DNA of 6,921 nt from the NCBI GenBank assembly GCA_030691775.1, contig JAUYDN010000105.1:1-6921 (forward strand), given 5' to 3'. The stretch is from Dehalococcoidia bacterium (GTDB lineage Bacteria > Chloroflexota > Dehalococcoidia > Dehalococcoidales > Fen-1064). Shown here in pieces: positions 1-5,738 of this stretch. Made by a program: the position numbers and the translations under genes. Each line of letters opens with the position of its first letter. Position 1 is the first letter of the stretch. The notes beneath the pieces were generated by a model, which searched no databases, was not told the origin of the DNA, and worked only from the letters and a program-made list of their open reading frames with translations.

Positions 1-1499
1 CCTCCCAGCGCTTCCACCATCTTATCGTAGCGAGAAAAGCGCAACCGGGTGCCCACAATCCGGTCCTCGCCGCGCTGGCGCTGGCCGCGCAAAATCATTC
101 CCCACGCCTGGTCGTTGCTAATGACGCAGACCACCGGCAGGTTGTGCCTGACCATGGTATCGAACTCCATACCATTCAAGCCGAAACTGCCATCTCCGTT
201 GACCAGCACCACCTGCTTGTTGGGTCGCGCTACTTTGGCGGCCATGGCGTAGCCGGTACCAACTCCCAGCGTCCCTGTGGGCGCCACGCCGATGAAATGC
301 CCCGGCTCGTAGCTTTGCAGAGCCTGGAAAGCCCACCCGGAAATATCCCCGCCATCGACTATAATAGTAGCGTCCCTATCGATGAAATCGCGGACCTCTT
401 TGCACATCCGGGCGGGGTGGATGGGCACCGCGTCCGAATTCATCAGACCCTCGAGCTGTTTCTGCTGTTGCGCGGCTTCCTGACGGCACTCCTCCACCCA
501 GGGCAATTGCCGCTTTGCCCCGGCCTTGTTCTGCGCCTCCGCAAACATCTGCTTGAGCACCGCACGGGCGTCTCCAACGAGGCCGACCTCCACCGGGCGG
601 TTACGTCCGATTTCCGTCGGTTCGATATCCACCTGAATCCAGCGGCTATCCGTAGCGAACATAGGCGCCCGTCCGAAGGCACGGCGGAAGTCCAGCCTTG
701 CCCCGATAAGTAAGACGACATCTGCCCGGCGCAGGCCGGCGCCGCGTCCCCTCAGACACAGCGGATGGTCGCCGGGAATCAGACCGTGCGGCGCGCTCAC
801 CGGGACGCCTGTAAGCTCCGCGAACTCCCGTAGCTCTTTTGATGCCTGCGACCACCAGATGCCCGTACCGGCGATGATGACCGGTCGTTCGGCTTTCAAG
901 AGCAGGTCGATGGCTCTGGTCACCAGGTCCGGGTCGCCCTGGGGTCCAGCCGTCGGGCGGTATTGAGTGGGAATGACCGCCTGGTCTTCACTCACGCGGG
1001 CGTGCAGTACGTCTGTGGGGAACTCCAGGTAGACAGGCCCCGGCCGCCCGCTCAATGCCTGACGGAAACCCATGCTTACGTATTCAGCGATGCGCCGGGT
1101 CTCATAGCCGGCTTTTGCCCACTTGCTGACGGTCTGCGCCAGGGACAGCGAGTCCATATCCTGCATCGAACCCAGCTCGAACTCGCGGAGCGGACTTCTG
1201 CCACCAAAAACAATGATGGGTGCACCCCGACCTTGCGCGTTCCACAACCCGGTGACGGCATTGGTCACTCCCGGTCCGGCGGTCACCACGGCAACCCCCG
1301 GTTTTCCGGTGACCCACGCCCAGCCTTCCGCCATAAAGACCGCCGCCTGCTCATGGCGGGTGTCAATCAAGCGTATTTTCTCGTCATGACACGCCTGGAA
1401 TATCGGGTCGATGTGCCCTCCGGAAAGCCCGAAAATACACTCCACGCCTTCCTGCTTCAGTACTCTCGCTACCAGTTGCCCGCCATCGATTTCTGCCAT
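1..1499 (-). CDS. TPP-dependent acetolactate synthase-like enzyme, partial (C-terminus off the left edge)
   Basis: This reading frame is open for 499 codons from an ATG at 1499 to the window edge, so the C-terminus is missing; relatives of roughly 540-570 residues would imply about 50 absent. It shows the three-domain plan of TPP enzymes of the acetolactate synthase/oxalyl-CoA decarboxylase superfamily. An N-terminal pyrimidine-binding domain carries FGLSGGH (23-29) and RHEQAA (48-53), where Glu50 is the expected cofactor-activating glutamate, followed by TAGPGVTNA. A central domain (about 195-325) includes VDIEPTEIGRNRP. The C-terminal pyrophosphate domain has NGDGSFG from Asn434 and Asn462 about 27 residues later, the usual GDG-X(24-28)-N Mg/TPP motif. 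Family membership is clear. The substrate is not: acetolactate synthase, 2-hydroxyacyl-CoA lyase/oxalyl-CoA decarboxylase and sulfoacetaldehyde acetyltransferase relatives share these motifs. No small regulatory subunit (ilvN) is visible. The start is supported by GGAGG six bases upstream. Confidence 0.9.
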   Translation of the reverse strand, partial: MAEIDGGQLVARVLKQEGVECIFGLSGGHIDPIFQACHDEKIRLIDTRHEQAAVFMAEGWAWVTGKPGVAVVTAGPGVTNAVTGLWNAQGRGAPIIVFGGRSPLREFELGSMQDMDSLSLAQTVSKWAKAGYETRRIAEYVSMGFRQALSGRPGPVYLEFPTDVLHARVSEDQAVIPTQYRPTAGPQGDPDLVTRAIDLLLKAERPVIIAGTGIWWSQASKELREFAELTGVPVSAPHGLIPGDHPLCLRGRGAGLRRADVVLLIGARLDFRRAFGRAPMFATDSRWIQVDIEPTEIGRNRPVEVGLVGDARAVLKQMFAEAQNKAGAKRQLPWVEECRQEAAQQQKQLEGLMNSDAVPIHPARMCKEVRDFIDRDATIIVDGGDISGWAFQALQSYEPGHFIGVAPTGTLGVGTGYAMAAKVARPNKQVVLVNGDGSFGLNGMEFDTMVRHNLPVVCVISNDQAWGMILRGQRQRGEDRIVGTRLRFSRYDKMVEALG

Positions 1500-1505
1500 C
1501 GCTCG

Positions 1506-1510
1506 CCTCC
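1506..1510 (-). promoter_or_regulatory. Ribosome binding site of the TPP enzyme gene
   Basis: Read on the minus strand this is GGAGG, six bases before the ATG at 1499. It settles the start codon. Another ATG a little upstream (complement of 1511-1513) is out of frame. Confidence 0.8.
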
Positions 1511-1526
1511 ATTTTCAATTGGCGTG

Positions 1527-1555
1527 ATTGTAACACCTGATACACGGGGTGTCAA
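1527..1555 (-). promoter_or_regulatory. Sigma70-type promoter of the TPP enzyme gene, with an embedded inverted repeat
   Basis: On the minus strand the -35 box is a perfect TTGACA (1555-1550) and the -10 box is TACAAT (1532-1527), separated by an optimal 17 bases. Transcription would start near 1520, giving a leader of about 20 bases with the GGAGG site inside it. The spacer holds an inverted repeat on the plus strand, ACACC (1533-1537) and GGTGT (1548-1552), which abuts the -10 box and overlaps the -35 box. That is a plausible repressor position, but the arms are only 5 bases. The promoter call rests on the sequence match alone. Confidence 0.75.
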
Positions 1556-1618
1556 AGCGGAAACTGAGGAATGATAATCCTGGAAATCAATTGAGCCGCC
1601 AATTTACTTTCCTGGAGA

Positions 1619-1674
1619 GGGGACCCTATCTGATAGCTGATGGCTGACAGCTATCAGCCAGTGCATTTGTCCCC
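1619..1674. repeat. Nested inverted repeat in the divergent intergenic region
   Basis: An inner perfect 10-bp stem, CTGATAGCTG (1630-1639) with CAGCTATCAG (1648-1657), encloses an 8-base loop. It is flanked by a second pair of arms, GGGGAC (1619-1624) and GTCCCC (1669-1674). No T-run follows on either strand, so it does not look like an intrinsic terminator, and the flanking genes diverge, so none is needed. It is more like a small palindromic repeat (REP/MITE-type) of the kind scattered in intergenic DNA. The right arm overlaps the proposed -35 box of korD, so it may affect that promoter. Confidence 0.6.
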
Positions 1675-1696
1675 ACCCCCACGTCTGTGCTATTCT
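1667..1696 (+). promoter_or_regulatory. Probable extended -10 promoter of the korDABC-argC operon
   Basis: TGCTATTCT (1688-1696) matches the extended -10 form TGnTATAAT at TG and at four of six hexamer bases. A poor -35 candidate, TTGTCC (1667-1672), lies 18 bases upstream. The start of transcription would be near 1703, giving a leader of about 34 bases before the GTG of korD. This is the best rightward candidate I found in the divergent region, but it is weak. Confidence 0.4.
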
Positions 1697-1699
1697 AGA

Positions 1700-1730
1700 G
1701 CTATCCACTTCATAAATCTCCAGGGATAGC
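1700..1730 (+). promoter_or_regulatory. Leader hairpin overlapping the korD ribosome binding site
   Basis: GCTATCC (1700-1706) is perfectly complementary to GGATAGC (1724-1730), with a 17-base loop. The only recognisable Shine-Dalgarno sequence for korD, AGGGA (1722-1726), lies partly inside the right arm, so pairing would mask it. The stem is short and the loop large, so stability is uncertain. Confidence 0.35.
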
Positions 1731-1736
1731 ATTTTC

Positions 1737-1973
1737 GTGACCACAAAACCGAAACAAAACCTCGTCCACATCAACGACCTGCGCTGTAAAGGCTGTGACT
1801 TCTGCGTGGAGTTCTGCCCCCAGCACATCATCTACCAGAGCCTTGAAACAAATCCCAAGGGTTACCAGGTAGTACGCGTCACAGATATGGACCAGTGCAC
1901 CGGTTGTGACAACTGCGCCCGTGTGTGCCCTGAGTTCGCCATCTGGGTAGAGACACCGGATAACAAACTATAA
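1737..1973 (+). CDS. korD: 2-oxoglutarate:ferredoxin oxidoreductase delta subunit, 2x[4Fe-4S] ferredoxin
   Basis: This 78-residue protein is a bacterial-type ferredoxin with two complete CxxCxxCxxxCP motifs: Cys17/20/23/27-Pro and Cys54/57/60/64-Pro. Each is expected to contribute to a [4Fe-4S] cluster. Length and motif spacing fit the delta (KorD/OorD) subunit of four-subunit 2-oxoacid:ferredoxin oxidoreductases, which passes electrons between the catalytic beta-subunit cluster and external ferredoxin. The start is a GTG. In-frame codons upstream reach a stop (TAA at 1713) with no ATG, so GTG is effectively forced; AGGGA at 1722-1726 is a modest ribosome binding site about ten bases away. 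The alpha, beta and gamma genes follow in the order typical of Kor operons, but 179 bases holding a hairpin element separate korD from korA, whereas the later genes overlap. The Kor-specific name depends on that context; the ferredoxin fold is certain. Confidence 0.88.
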   Translation: MTTKPKQNLVHINDLRCKGCDFCVEFCPQHIIYQSLETNPKGYQVVRVTDMDQCTGCDNCARVCPEFAIWVETPDNKL

Positions 1974-2038
1974 ATAGTATGTAAAATGCCAGTAGATTTG
2001 AAATATCCTTGGTTATTACCTAGAAAATGGTCTATCTT

Positions 2039-2094
2039 GTCATTCTGGAGGAGTCCCGATCCTCCTGTACTTTATCGGGACGACGAAGAATGAC
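2039..2094. repeat. Nested palindromic element between korD and korA
   Basis: Outer arms GTCATTCT (2039-2046) and AGAATGAC (2087-2094) are perfect complements. Inside them GTCCCGAT (2053-2060) pairs with ATCGGGAC (2074-2081). A competing stem, GGAGGA (2047-2052) with TCCTCC (2060-2065), shares bases with the inner stem, so both cannot form fully at once. There is no following U-tract, so it is not a standard terminator. The layout and the 'GTCATTCT...AGAATGAC' ends resemble short intergenic repeats seen in many copies in some anaerobic Chloroflexota; that comparison is from memory. It could stabilise, process or attenuate the korD-korA transcript. Confidence 0.65.
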
Positions 2095-2117
2095 ACCTCC
2101 ATTTTCATTGTTCGTGG

Positions 2118-2134
2118 GTGGCGCCACGGCGCCA
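2118..2134. repeat. GC-rich palindrome just upstream of korA
   Basis: TGGCGCC (2119-2125) and GGCGCCA (2128-2134) form a perfect inverted repeat across two bases, and GTGGCGCCAC (2118-2127) is itself a palindrome. The dyad ends 18 bases before the korA ATG. A two-base loop is too tight for a full RNA stem, so a protein-binding DNA site is as likely as an RNA structure. No regulator can be named. Confidence 0.4.
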
Positions 2135-2152
2135 TGATAGATTGGATGGTAG

Positions 2153-3304
2153 ATGTCAAGTAACGGTCAGGTATCCGGAGAGTTCTTTTTAAGCGGTGAC
2201 GAAGCGTGTGCGGAAGGCGCGCTTGCCGCCGGGTGCCGGTTCTTTGCCGGGTACCCCATCACACCCGCCACCGAAATCGCCGAGCACATGTCGGAGCGCC
2301 TGCCGGAAGTCGGCGGGACGTATATCCAGATGGAGGACGAGTTGGCTTCAATGGCGGCGGTGCTCGGGGCGGCGTGGGGCGGGGCGAAGGCAATGACAGC
2401 CACTTCCGGTCCCGGCTTCAGCCTGATGATGGAGAATATCGGGCTGGGAGTAATGCTGGAGACGCCGTGCGTGGTCGTGGATATACAACGCGCCGGTCCC
2501 TCTACCGGTCTGCCGACTCTCACAGGCCAGGGCGATATGATGCAGGCGCGCTGGGGAAGTCACGGACCGTACAGTATCATCGCGCTCTCACCGTCTTCGC
2601 CACAGGAGATTTTCGACCTCACCATCAAGGCATTTAATCTCTCGGAGAAATACCGGGTACCCGTCCTGCTGATGTCCGAGGAAGCAATCGGGCACATGTA
2701 TGAAAAAGTAATGATTCCACCGTGGGAAAAGATAGAGGTTTATCCCCGCCGCAAGCCAAAAGTCCCGCCTCAGGAGTATTTACCCTTTGTCCCGGATGAT
2801 GACATGGTGCCGCCGATGGCAATCGCCGGGGAGGGATTCAAGTTCCACGTCACCGGTTTGACCCACGACGAACGCGGCTACCCTGTGATGACGCCGGAAG
2901 CCCAGGACAAGCTGGTACGGCGCCTCGTGGACAAAATCGAGAAGAACCGCGCCGATATCATCGAAGTGGAAGAGAACGGCATCGATGGTGCGGAAGTGGT
3001 AGTCTGCAGTTACGGTATCTCGGCGCGTGTTTCCGCCATCGCCATCGAAAAAGCGCGGGCGTCAGGCATACGGGTAGGACTATTGCGTCTCATTACCGCC
3101 TGGCCCTTCCCCACGGAGCGCGTGCGCGAAGTTGCCAGAAATATCAAGACGTTCATCGTGCCGGAAATCAATTACGGACAAATGGTGTTCGAGGTGGAGC
3201 GGGCGGCGGCCGGCAGGGCGGAAACGGTACTCGTGCCTCATATGGGTGGCGCCGTCCACGACCCGCAAACGATTCTGGATGCAATCAAGCAGGCAGTAAA
3301 ATGA
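2153..3304 (+). CDS. korA: 2-oxoglutarate:ferredoxin oxidoreductase alpha subunit
   Basis: This 383-residue protein is the alpha subunit of a 2-oxoacid:ferredoxin oxidoreductase, which with the beta subunit forms the TPP active site for CoA-dependent oxidative decarboxylation (or the reverse carboxylation). The N-terminal pyrimidine-binding domain carries YPITPATE (34-41), the family signature, then EDELASM (61-67, with candidate cofactor-contacting acidic residues), TSGPGFSLM (84-92) and QRAGPSTGLPT (112-122). The last is typical of Kor/Vor-type rather than pyruvate-type alpha chains. A transketolase-C-like domain near the C-terminus includes RLITAWPFP (312-320). There is no fused gamma domain; gamma is separate downstream. 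The length is usual for stand-alone KorA. The ATG at 2153 has only a weak GGATGG upstream; the nearby ATG at 2146 is out of frame and soon hits a stop. The stop overlaps the korB start as ATGA. 2-Oxoglutarate is the best guess from motifs and gene order; a branched-chain 2-oxoacid is the main alternative. Confidence 0.92.
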   Translation: MSSNGQVSGEFFLSGDEACAEGALAAGCRFFAGYPITPATEIAEHMSERLPEVGGTYIQMEDELASMAAVLGAAWGGAKAMTATSGPGFSLMMENIGLGVMLETPCVVVDIQRAGPSTGLPTLTGQGDMMQARWGSHGPYSIIALSPSSPQEIFDLTIKAFNLSEKYRVPVLLMSEEAIGHMYEKVMIPPWEKIEVYPRRKPKVPPQEYLPFVPDDDMVPPMAIAGEGFKFHVTGLTHDERGYPVMTPEAQDKLVRRLVDKIEKNRADIIEVEENGIDGAEVVVCSYGISARVSAIAIEKARASGIRVGLLRLITAWPFPTERVREVARNIKTFIVPEINYGQMVFEVERAAAGRAETVLVPHMGGAVHDPQTILDAIKQAVK

Positions 3305-4131
3305 AAACGACAGAGATGACGACACTCGGGGCACATCCCCTCGATGAATATTTGCGGCTGGACCGCCTGCCGCACATCTGGTGCCCTGGTTGTGGACTCG
3401 GCACGGCACTCGGTGCGTTACTGAAAGCCGTGGGAAAGTCCGGTCTCGACATCGATAAGACAGTGATGGTCTCCGGCATCGGGTGTACAGGACGGGCGGC
3501 TGGCTATGTCAAGCTCGATTCCTTCCACGTGACGCATGGTCGGGCGCTACCGTTCGGCACGGGTTTGAAGCTTGCCAACCCCGACCTTAAGGTTATCGTC
3601 TTCAGCGGCGATGGCGACCTGGCGGCAATCGGCGGCAACCACCTTATCCACACCGCCCGCCGCAACATCGATATGACGGTGGTCTGCGTCAATAACTTCA
3701 CCTACGGTATGACCGGCGGGCAGATGGGTCCCACCACACCGGAAAAAGGACGCAGTACGACATCCCGCAAAGGTAACATCGAGCAACCCTTTAATATTCC
3801 CCGGCTGGTGGCGGCGGCTGGCGCTGTCTACGTTGCCCGGTGGACAACCATCCATCTACGGCAAATGGAGCGGTCTTTCATCGAGGCACTCCAGAAAAAG
3901 GGCTTCAGCCTGGTGGAAATCATCAGTCCCTGTCCTACCTATTACGGCCGTATGAACGAGCAGGCGACGGGTCTCGACCAGATGCGGTATTACCGATACA
4001 ACAGCGTCGTCAAACACGGCGCTCCACTCGATACGGTTGATATTACCCTTGGCGGGCAGATAGTGGTGGGTAAATTCCTGGATATTGAAAAACCATATCT
4101 CCCCCAAAAGATAAACGGTCATGGCAGATAA
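3301..4131 (+). CDS. korB: 2-oxoglutarate:ferredoxin oxidoreductase beta subunit
   Basis: This 276-residue beta subunit binds TPP and carries the proximal [4Fe-4S] cluster. WCPGCGLG (27-34) supplies Cys28 and Cys31. Cys62 in GIGCTGR and Cys211 in SPCPT complete a four-cysteine set whose spacing matches the cluster ligands of characterised archaeal 2-oxoacid:ferredoxin oxidoreductase beta subunits. The Mg/TPP motif is GDGD (103-106) with Asn131-Asn132 about 28 residues on, followed by YGMTGGQMGPTTP (135-147), typical of the KorB/VorB branch. HGRALPFGTGLKLANP matches the segment conserved in KorB proteins. It starts at an ATGA overlap with korA without a strong ribosome binding site, which points to translational coupling. 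The last 11 bases overlap korC. All expected cofactor residues are present, so the enzyme is probably active. Confidence 0.93.
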   Translation: MKTTEMTTLGAHPLDEYLRLDRLPHIWCPGCGLGTALGALLKAVGKSGLDIDKTVMVSGIGCTGRAAGYVKLDSFHVTHGRALPFGTGLKLANPDLKVIVFSGDGDLAAIGGNHLIHTARRNIDMTVVCVNNFTYGMTGGQMGPTTPEKGRSTTSRKGNIEQPFNIPRLVAAAGAVYVARWTTIHLRQMERSFIEALQKKGFSLVEIISPCPTYYGRMNEQATGLDQMRYYRYNSVVKHGAPLDTVDITLGGQIVVGKFLDIEKPYLPQKINGHGR

Positions 4132-4672
4132 GTACGAAATACGGCTTTGTGGTTACGGAGGGCAGGGCATCATCCTTGCCGGTTTTATCATCGGGCAGGC
4201 GGCAACGGTTTACGAACACCGCCACGCTGTCTTTACCCAGGACTATGGACCGGAAGCGCGCGGCGGCGCCTGCCGCGCCGATGTCATCATCTCCGGAGAC
4301 CCGGTGCTCTACCCGTACGTCGATACTCCCGCGGTGCTGGTAGCCATGTCCCAGGAAGCCTATGGCAAATATATTCCCCGCGTCCGCAAGGACACCCTGG
4401 TGATTTATGACGAAGACCTGGTGAAACCCGACCTCGACGCCAAAGGAAGAATGTTGTCGATGCCCGCCCGTAAGATAGCCCTGGCGATTGGCAGAATAGC
4501 CGTGGCAAACGTAGTGATGCTCGGCTTTTTTACCGCCGCTACTAAAGCTCTATCCACGGACGCCGTGAAACAATCGATTCTGACTGCCGTGCCCAAAGCG
4601 ACGGGCAAACTGAATATGAGCGCTTTCGAGGAGGGTTACGCGGCGGCAATGAAACTGGGAGCAGGCAGATGA
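4121..4672 (+). CDS. korC: 2-oxoglutarate:ferredoxin oxidoreductase gamma subunit
   Basis: This 183-residue protein matches the gamma domain of 2-oxoacid:ferredoxin oxidoreductases. The N-terminal GYGGQGIILAG (11-21) and the YGPEARGG motif (42-49) are the two hallmarks of the family, and the length is normal for a separate gamma chain. In related enzymes this domain helps hold the complex together and contributes to CoA binding. The ATG lies inside the end of korB (11-base overlap) with no good Shine-Dalgarno sequence of its own, so translation probably depends on ribosomes finishing korB. Its TGA overlaps the argC ATG by four bases. With KorD, KorA and KorB this completes the four-subunit set. 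Confidence 0.92.
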   Translation: MADKYEIRLCGYGGQGIILAGFIIGQAATVYEHRHAVFTQDYGPEARGGACRADVIISGDPVLYPYVDTPAVLVAMSQEAYGKYIPRVRKDTLVIYDEDLVKPDLDAKGRMLSMPARKIALAIGRIAVANVVMLGFFTAATKALSTDAVKQSILTAVPKATGKLNMSAFEEGYAAAMKLGAGR

Positions 4673-5709
4673 AAAGCACTAAGGTTGGCATTATCAATGT
4701 GACCGGGTACGTCGGTGTGGAGCTGGCGCGTCTTTTGCACCAGCATCCCTATGTAGAAATCACCTCGGTCACGGGGCGCAGTGCCGCCGGGCAGAAGCTG
4801 GGCAGGTTTTTCCCCAACCTCGCCACCTACGATTTGACCATCACCGCGGAGCTTGGCGACTGTGAGGTCGTGTTCTCCGCGATGCCTCACAAAGAGAGTG
4901 CCAGAGAGTGCGCGCCGCTGGTGAAACAGGGCTTGCGGGTCATCGATAACAGCGCCGATTTCCGCCTGCATAATCCCCAGGACTACCCGGACTGGTACGG
5001 CTTTACGCACCCGGCGCCGGAACTGCTGAAAGAGGCGGTCTTCGGCTTGCCGGAGCTTCACCGCCAGGCGCTCACGTCCACAAAACTCTGTGCTAACCCC
5101 GGCTGTTACCCCACCGGGGCTATCCTGGCACTGGCGCCCGTGGTGAAAGAAAACCTGATTGGTCCTGATATCGTTATCGATAGCAAATCAGGGGTGAGCG
5201 GGGCAGGGCGGACATTAAGTCTTGGCACACACTACTCCGAAGTTAACGAAGATATTTCCGCCTACGCGCTGGAAGGGCACCGCCACCTGCCGGAGATTAC
5301 GCAGGAGCTAAACCTCCTCAACCCCCGGCAGAAGCACGCCGTCACCTTTATTCCCCATCTCACGCCGATGACGCGCGGCATTTTGAGCACGTGCTATGCC
5401 ACGCTGTTTCCCGGCAAGCTCGCCGCGGGGAAAAAGGGGGTAGAGGAGCTACGGCAGTTATACACCGATTTTTATAAAGACAAGCCTTTTGTCTGGATTG
5501 CCGCCGACCCACCGCATACCAAGCAGACCTATGGCAGTAATTTCTGTACCGTCTACCCCACCATTTCCCCCCAGACGGGTAAGCTCATCGTTATCAGTTG
5601 CATCGATAACCTGGTGAAGGGCGCCGCCGGGCAAGCCATCCAGAATATGAACCTCATGCTGGGTCTACCTGAGGTCACGGGCTTGCAAGCGTTGCCGGTT
5701 TACCCCTGA
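4669..5709 (+). CDS. argC: N-acetyl-gamma-glutamyl-phosphate reductase
   Basis: The 346-residue product matches ArgC, which reduces N-acetyl-glutamyl-5-phosphate to N-acetyl-glutamate 5-semialdehyde with NADPH, the third step of arginine synthesis. An N-terminal Rossmann segment reads INVTGYVG (9-16). The catalytic cysteine is Cys146 in NPGCYPT, SGVSGAGR spans 174-181, and the active-site HRHLPEI lies at 204-210. Length is right for the roughly 345-residue type. One oddity is Asn10 at the first glycine position of the usual GAxGYxG nucleotide loop. The start is well supported: GGGAG at 4657-4661 lies seven bases upstream and the ATG overlaps the korC stop, so it is the last gene of the kor operon. 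No other arg genes are in view. LysY of the LysW-dependent lysine pathway is a homologue that motifs alone do not fully exclude; nothing lysine-related is nearby. Confidence 0.92.
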   Translation: MKSTKVGIINVTGYVGVELARLLHQHPYVEITSVTGRSAAGQKLGRFFPNLATYDLTITAELGDCEVVFSAMPHKESARECAPLVKQGLRVIDNSADFRLHNPQDYPDWYGFTHPAPELLKEAVFGLPELHRQALTSTKLCANPGCYPTGAILALAPVVKENLIGPDIVIDSKSGVSGAGRTLSLGTHYSEVNEDISAYALEGHRHLPEITQELNLLNPRQKHAVTFIPHLTPMTRGILSTCYATLFPGKLAAGKKGVEELRQLYTDFYKDKPFVWIAADPPHTKQTYGSNFCTVYPTISPQTGKLIVISCIDNLVKGAAGQAIQNMNLMLGLPEVTGLQALPVYP

Positions 5710-5738
5710 AGAAAATCTGCCGGGATAGGGTTAAAACC
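5697..5738. terminator. Weak candidate bidirectional terminator between convergent argC and the protease gene
   Basis: The genes converge with only 21 bases between stop codons. GGTTTACCCCT (5697-5707) can pair imperfectly, with bulges, with AGGGTTAAAACC (5727-5738), around a 19-base loop. There is no clear T-run on either side. It is offered only because a convergent pair needs some transcription end here and nothing better is visible. Confidence 0.2.

Noticed and set aside
144..713. A 189-codon plus-strand open frame, and several shorter plus and minus frames, inside the TPP enzyme gene
   Set aside because: They are shadows of the 499-codon minus-strand frame, which carries clear TPP-enzyme motifs throughout. 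The shadow translations show no recognisable domain.
963..1574. A 203-codon plus-strand open frame spanning the 5' half of the TPP gene and its promoter
   Set aside because: It overlaps the strongly supported minus-strand gene, its consensus promoter and its ribosome binding site. The translation has no family features.
1573..1578. GATAAT as an alternative -10 box for the kor operon
   Set aside because: The hexamer is good, but no acceptable -35 box lies 16-18 bases upstream, and it would give a long leader through the nested repeat. TGCTATTCT near 1690 is the better candidate.
1630..1657. The 10-bp perfect hairpin as a rho-independent terminator
   Set aside because: No T-run follows on either strand and the flanking genes diverge, so no transcript is expected to end here.
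1604..1831. A minus-strand 75-codon frame overlapping korD and the divergent region
   Set aside because: It is antisense to the ferredoxin cysteine motifs, and its interior runs through the palindromic repeat.
2039..2134. A riboswitch or T-box between korD and korA
   Set aside because: The hairpins are simple nested palindromes. I see no conserved core of a known riboswitch class, no T-box sequence and no terminator stem.
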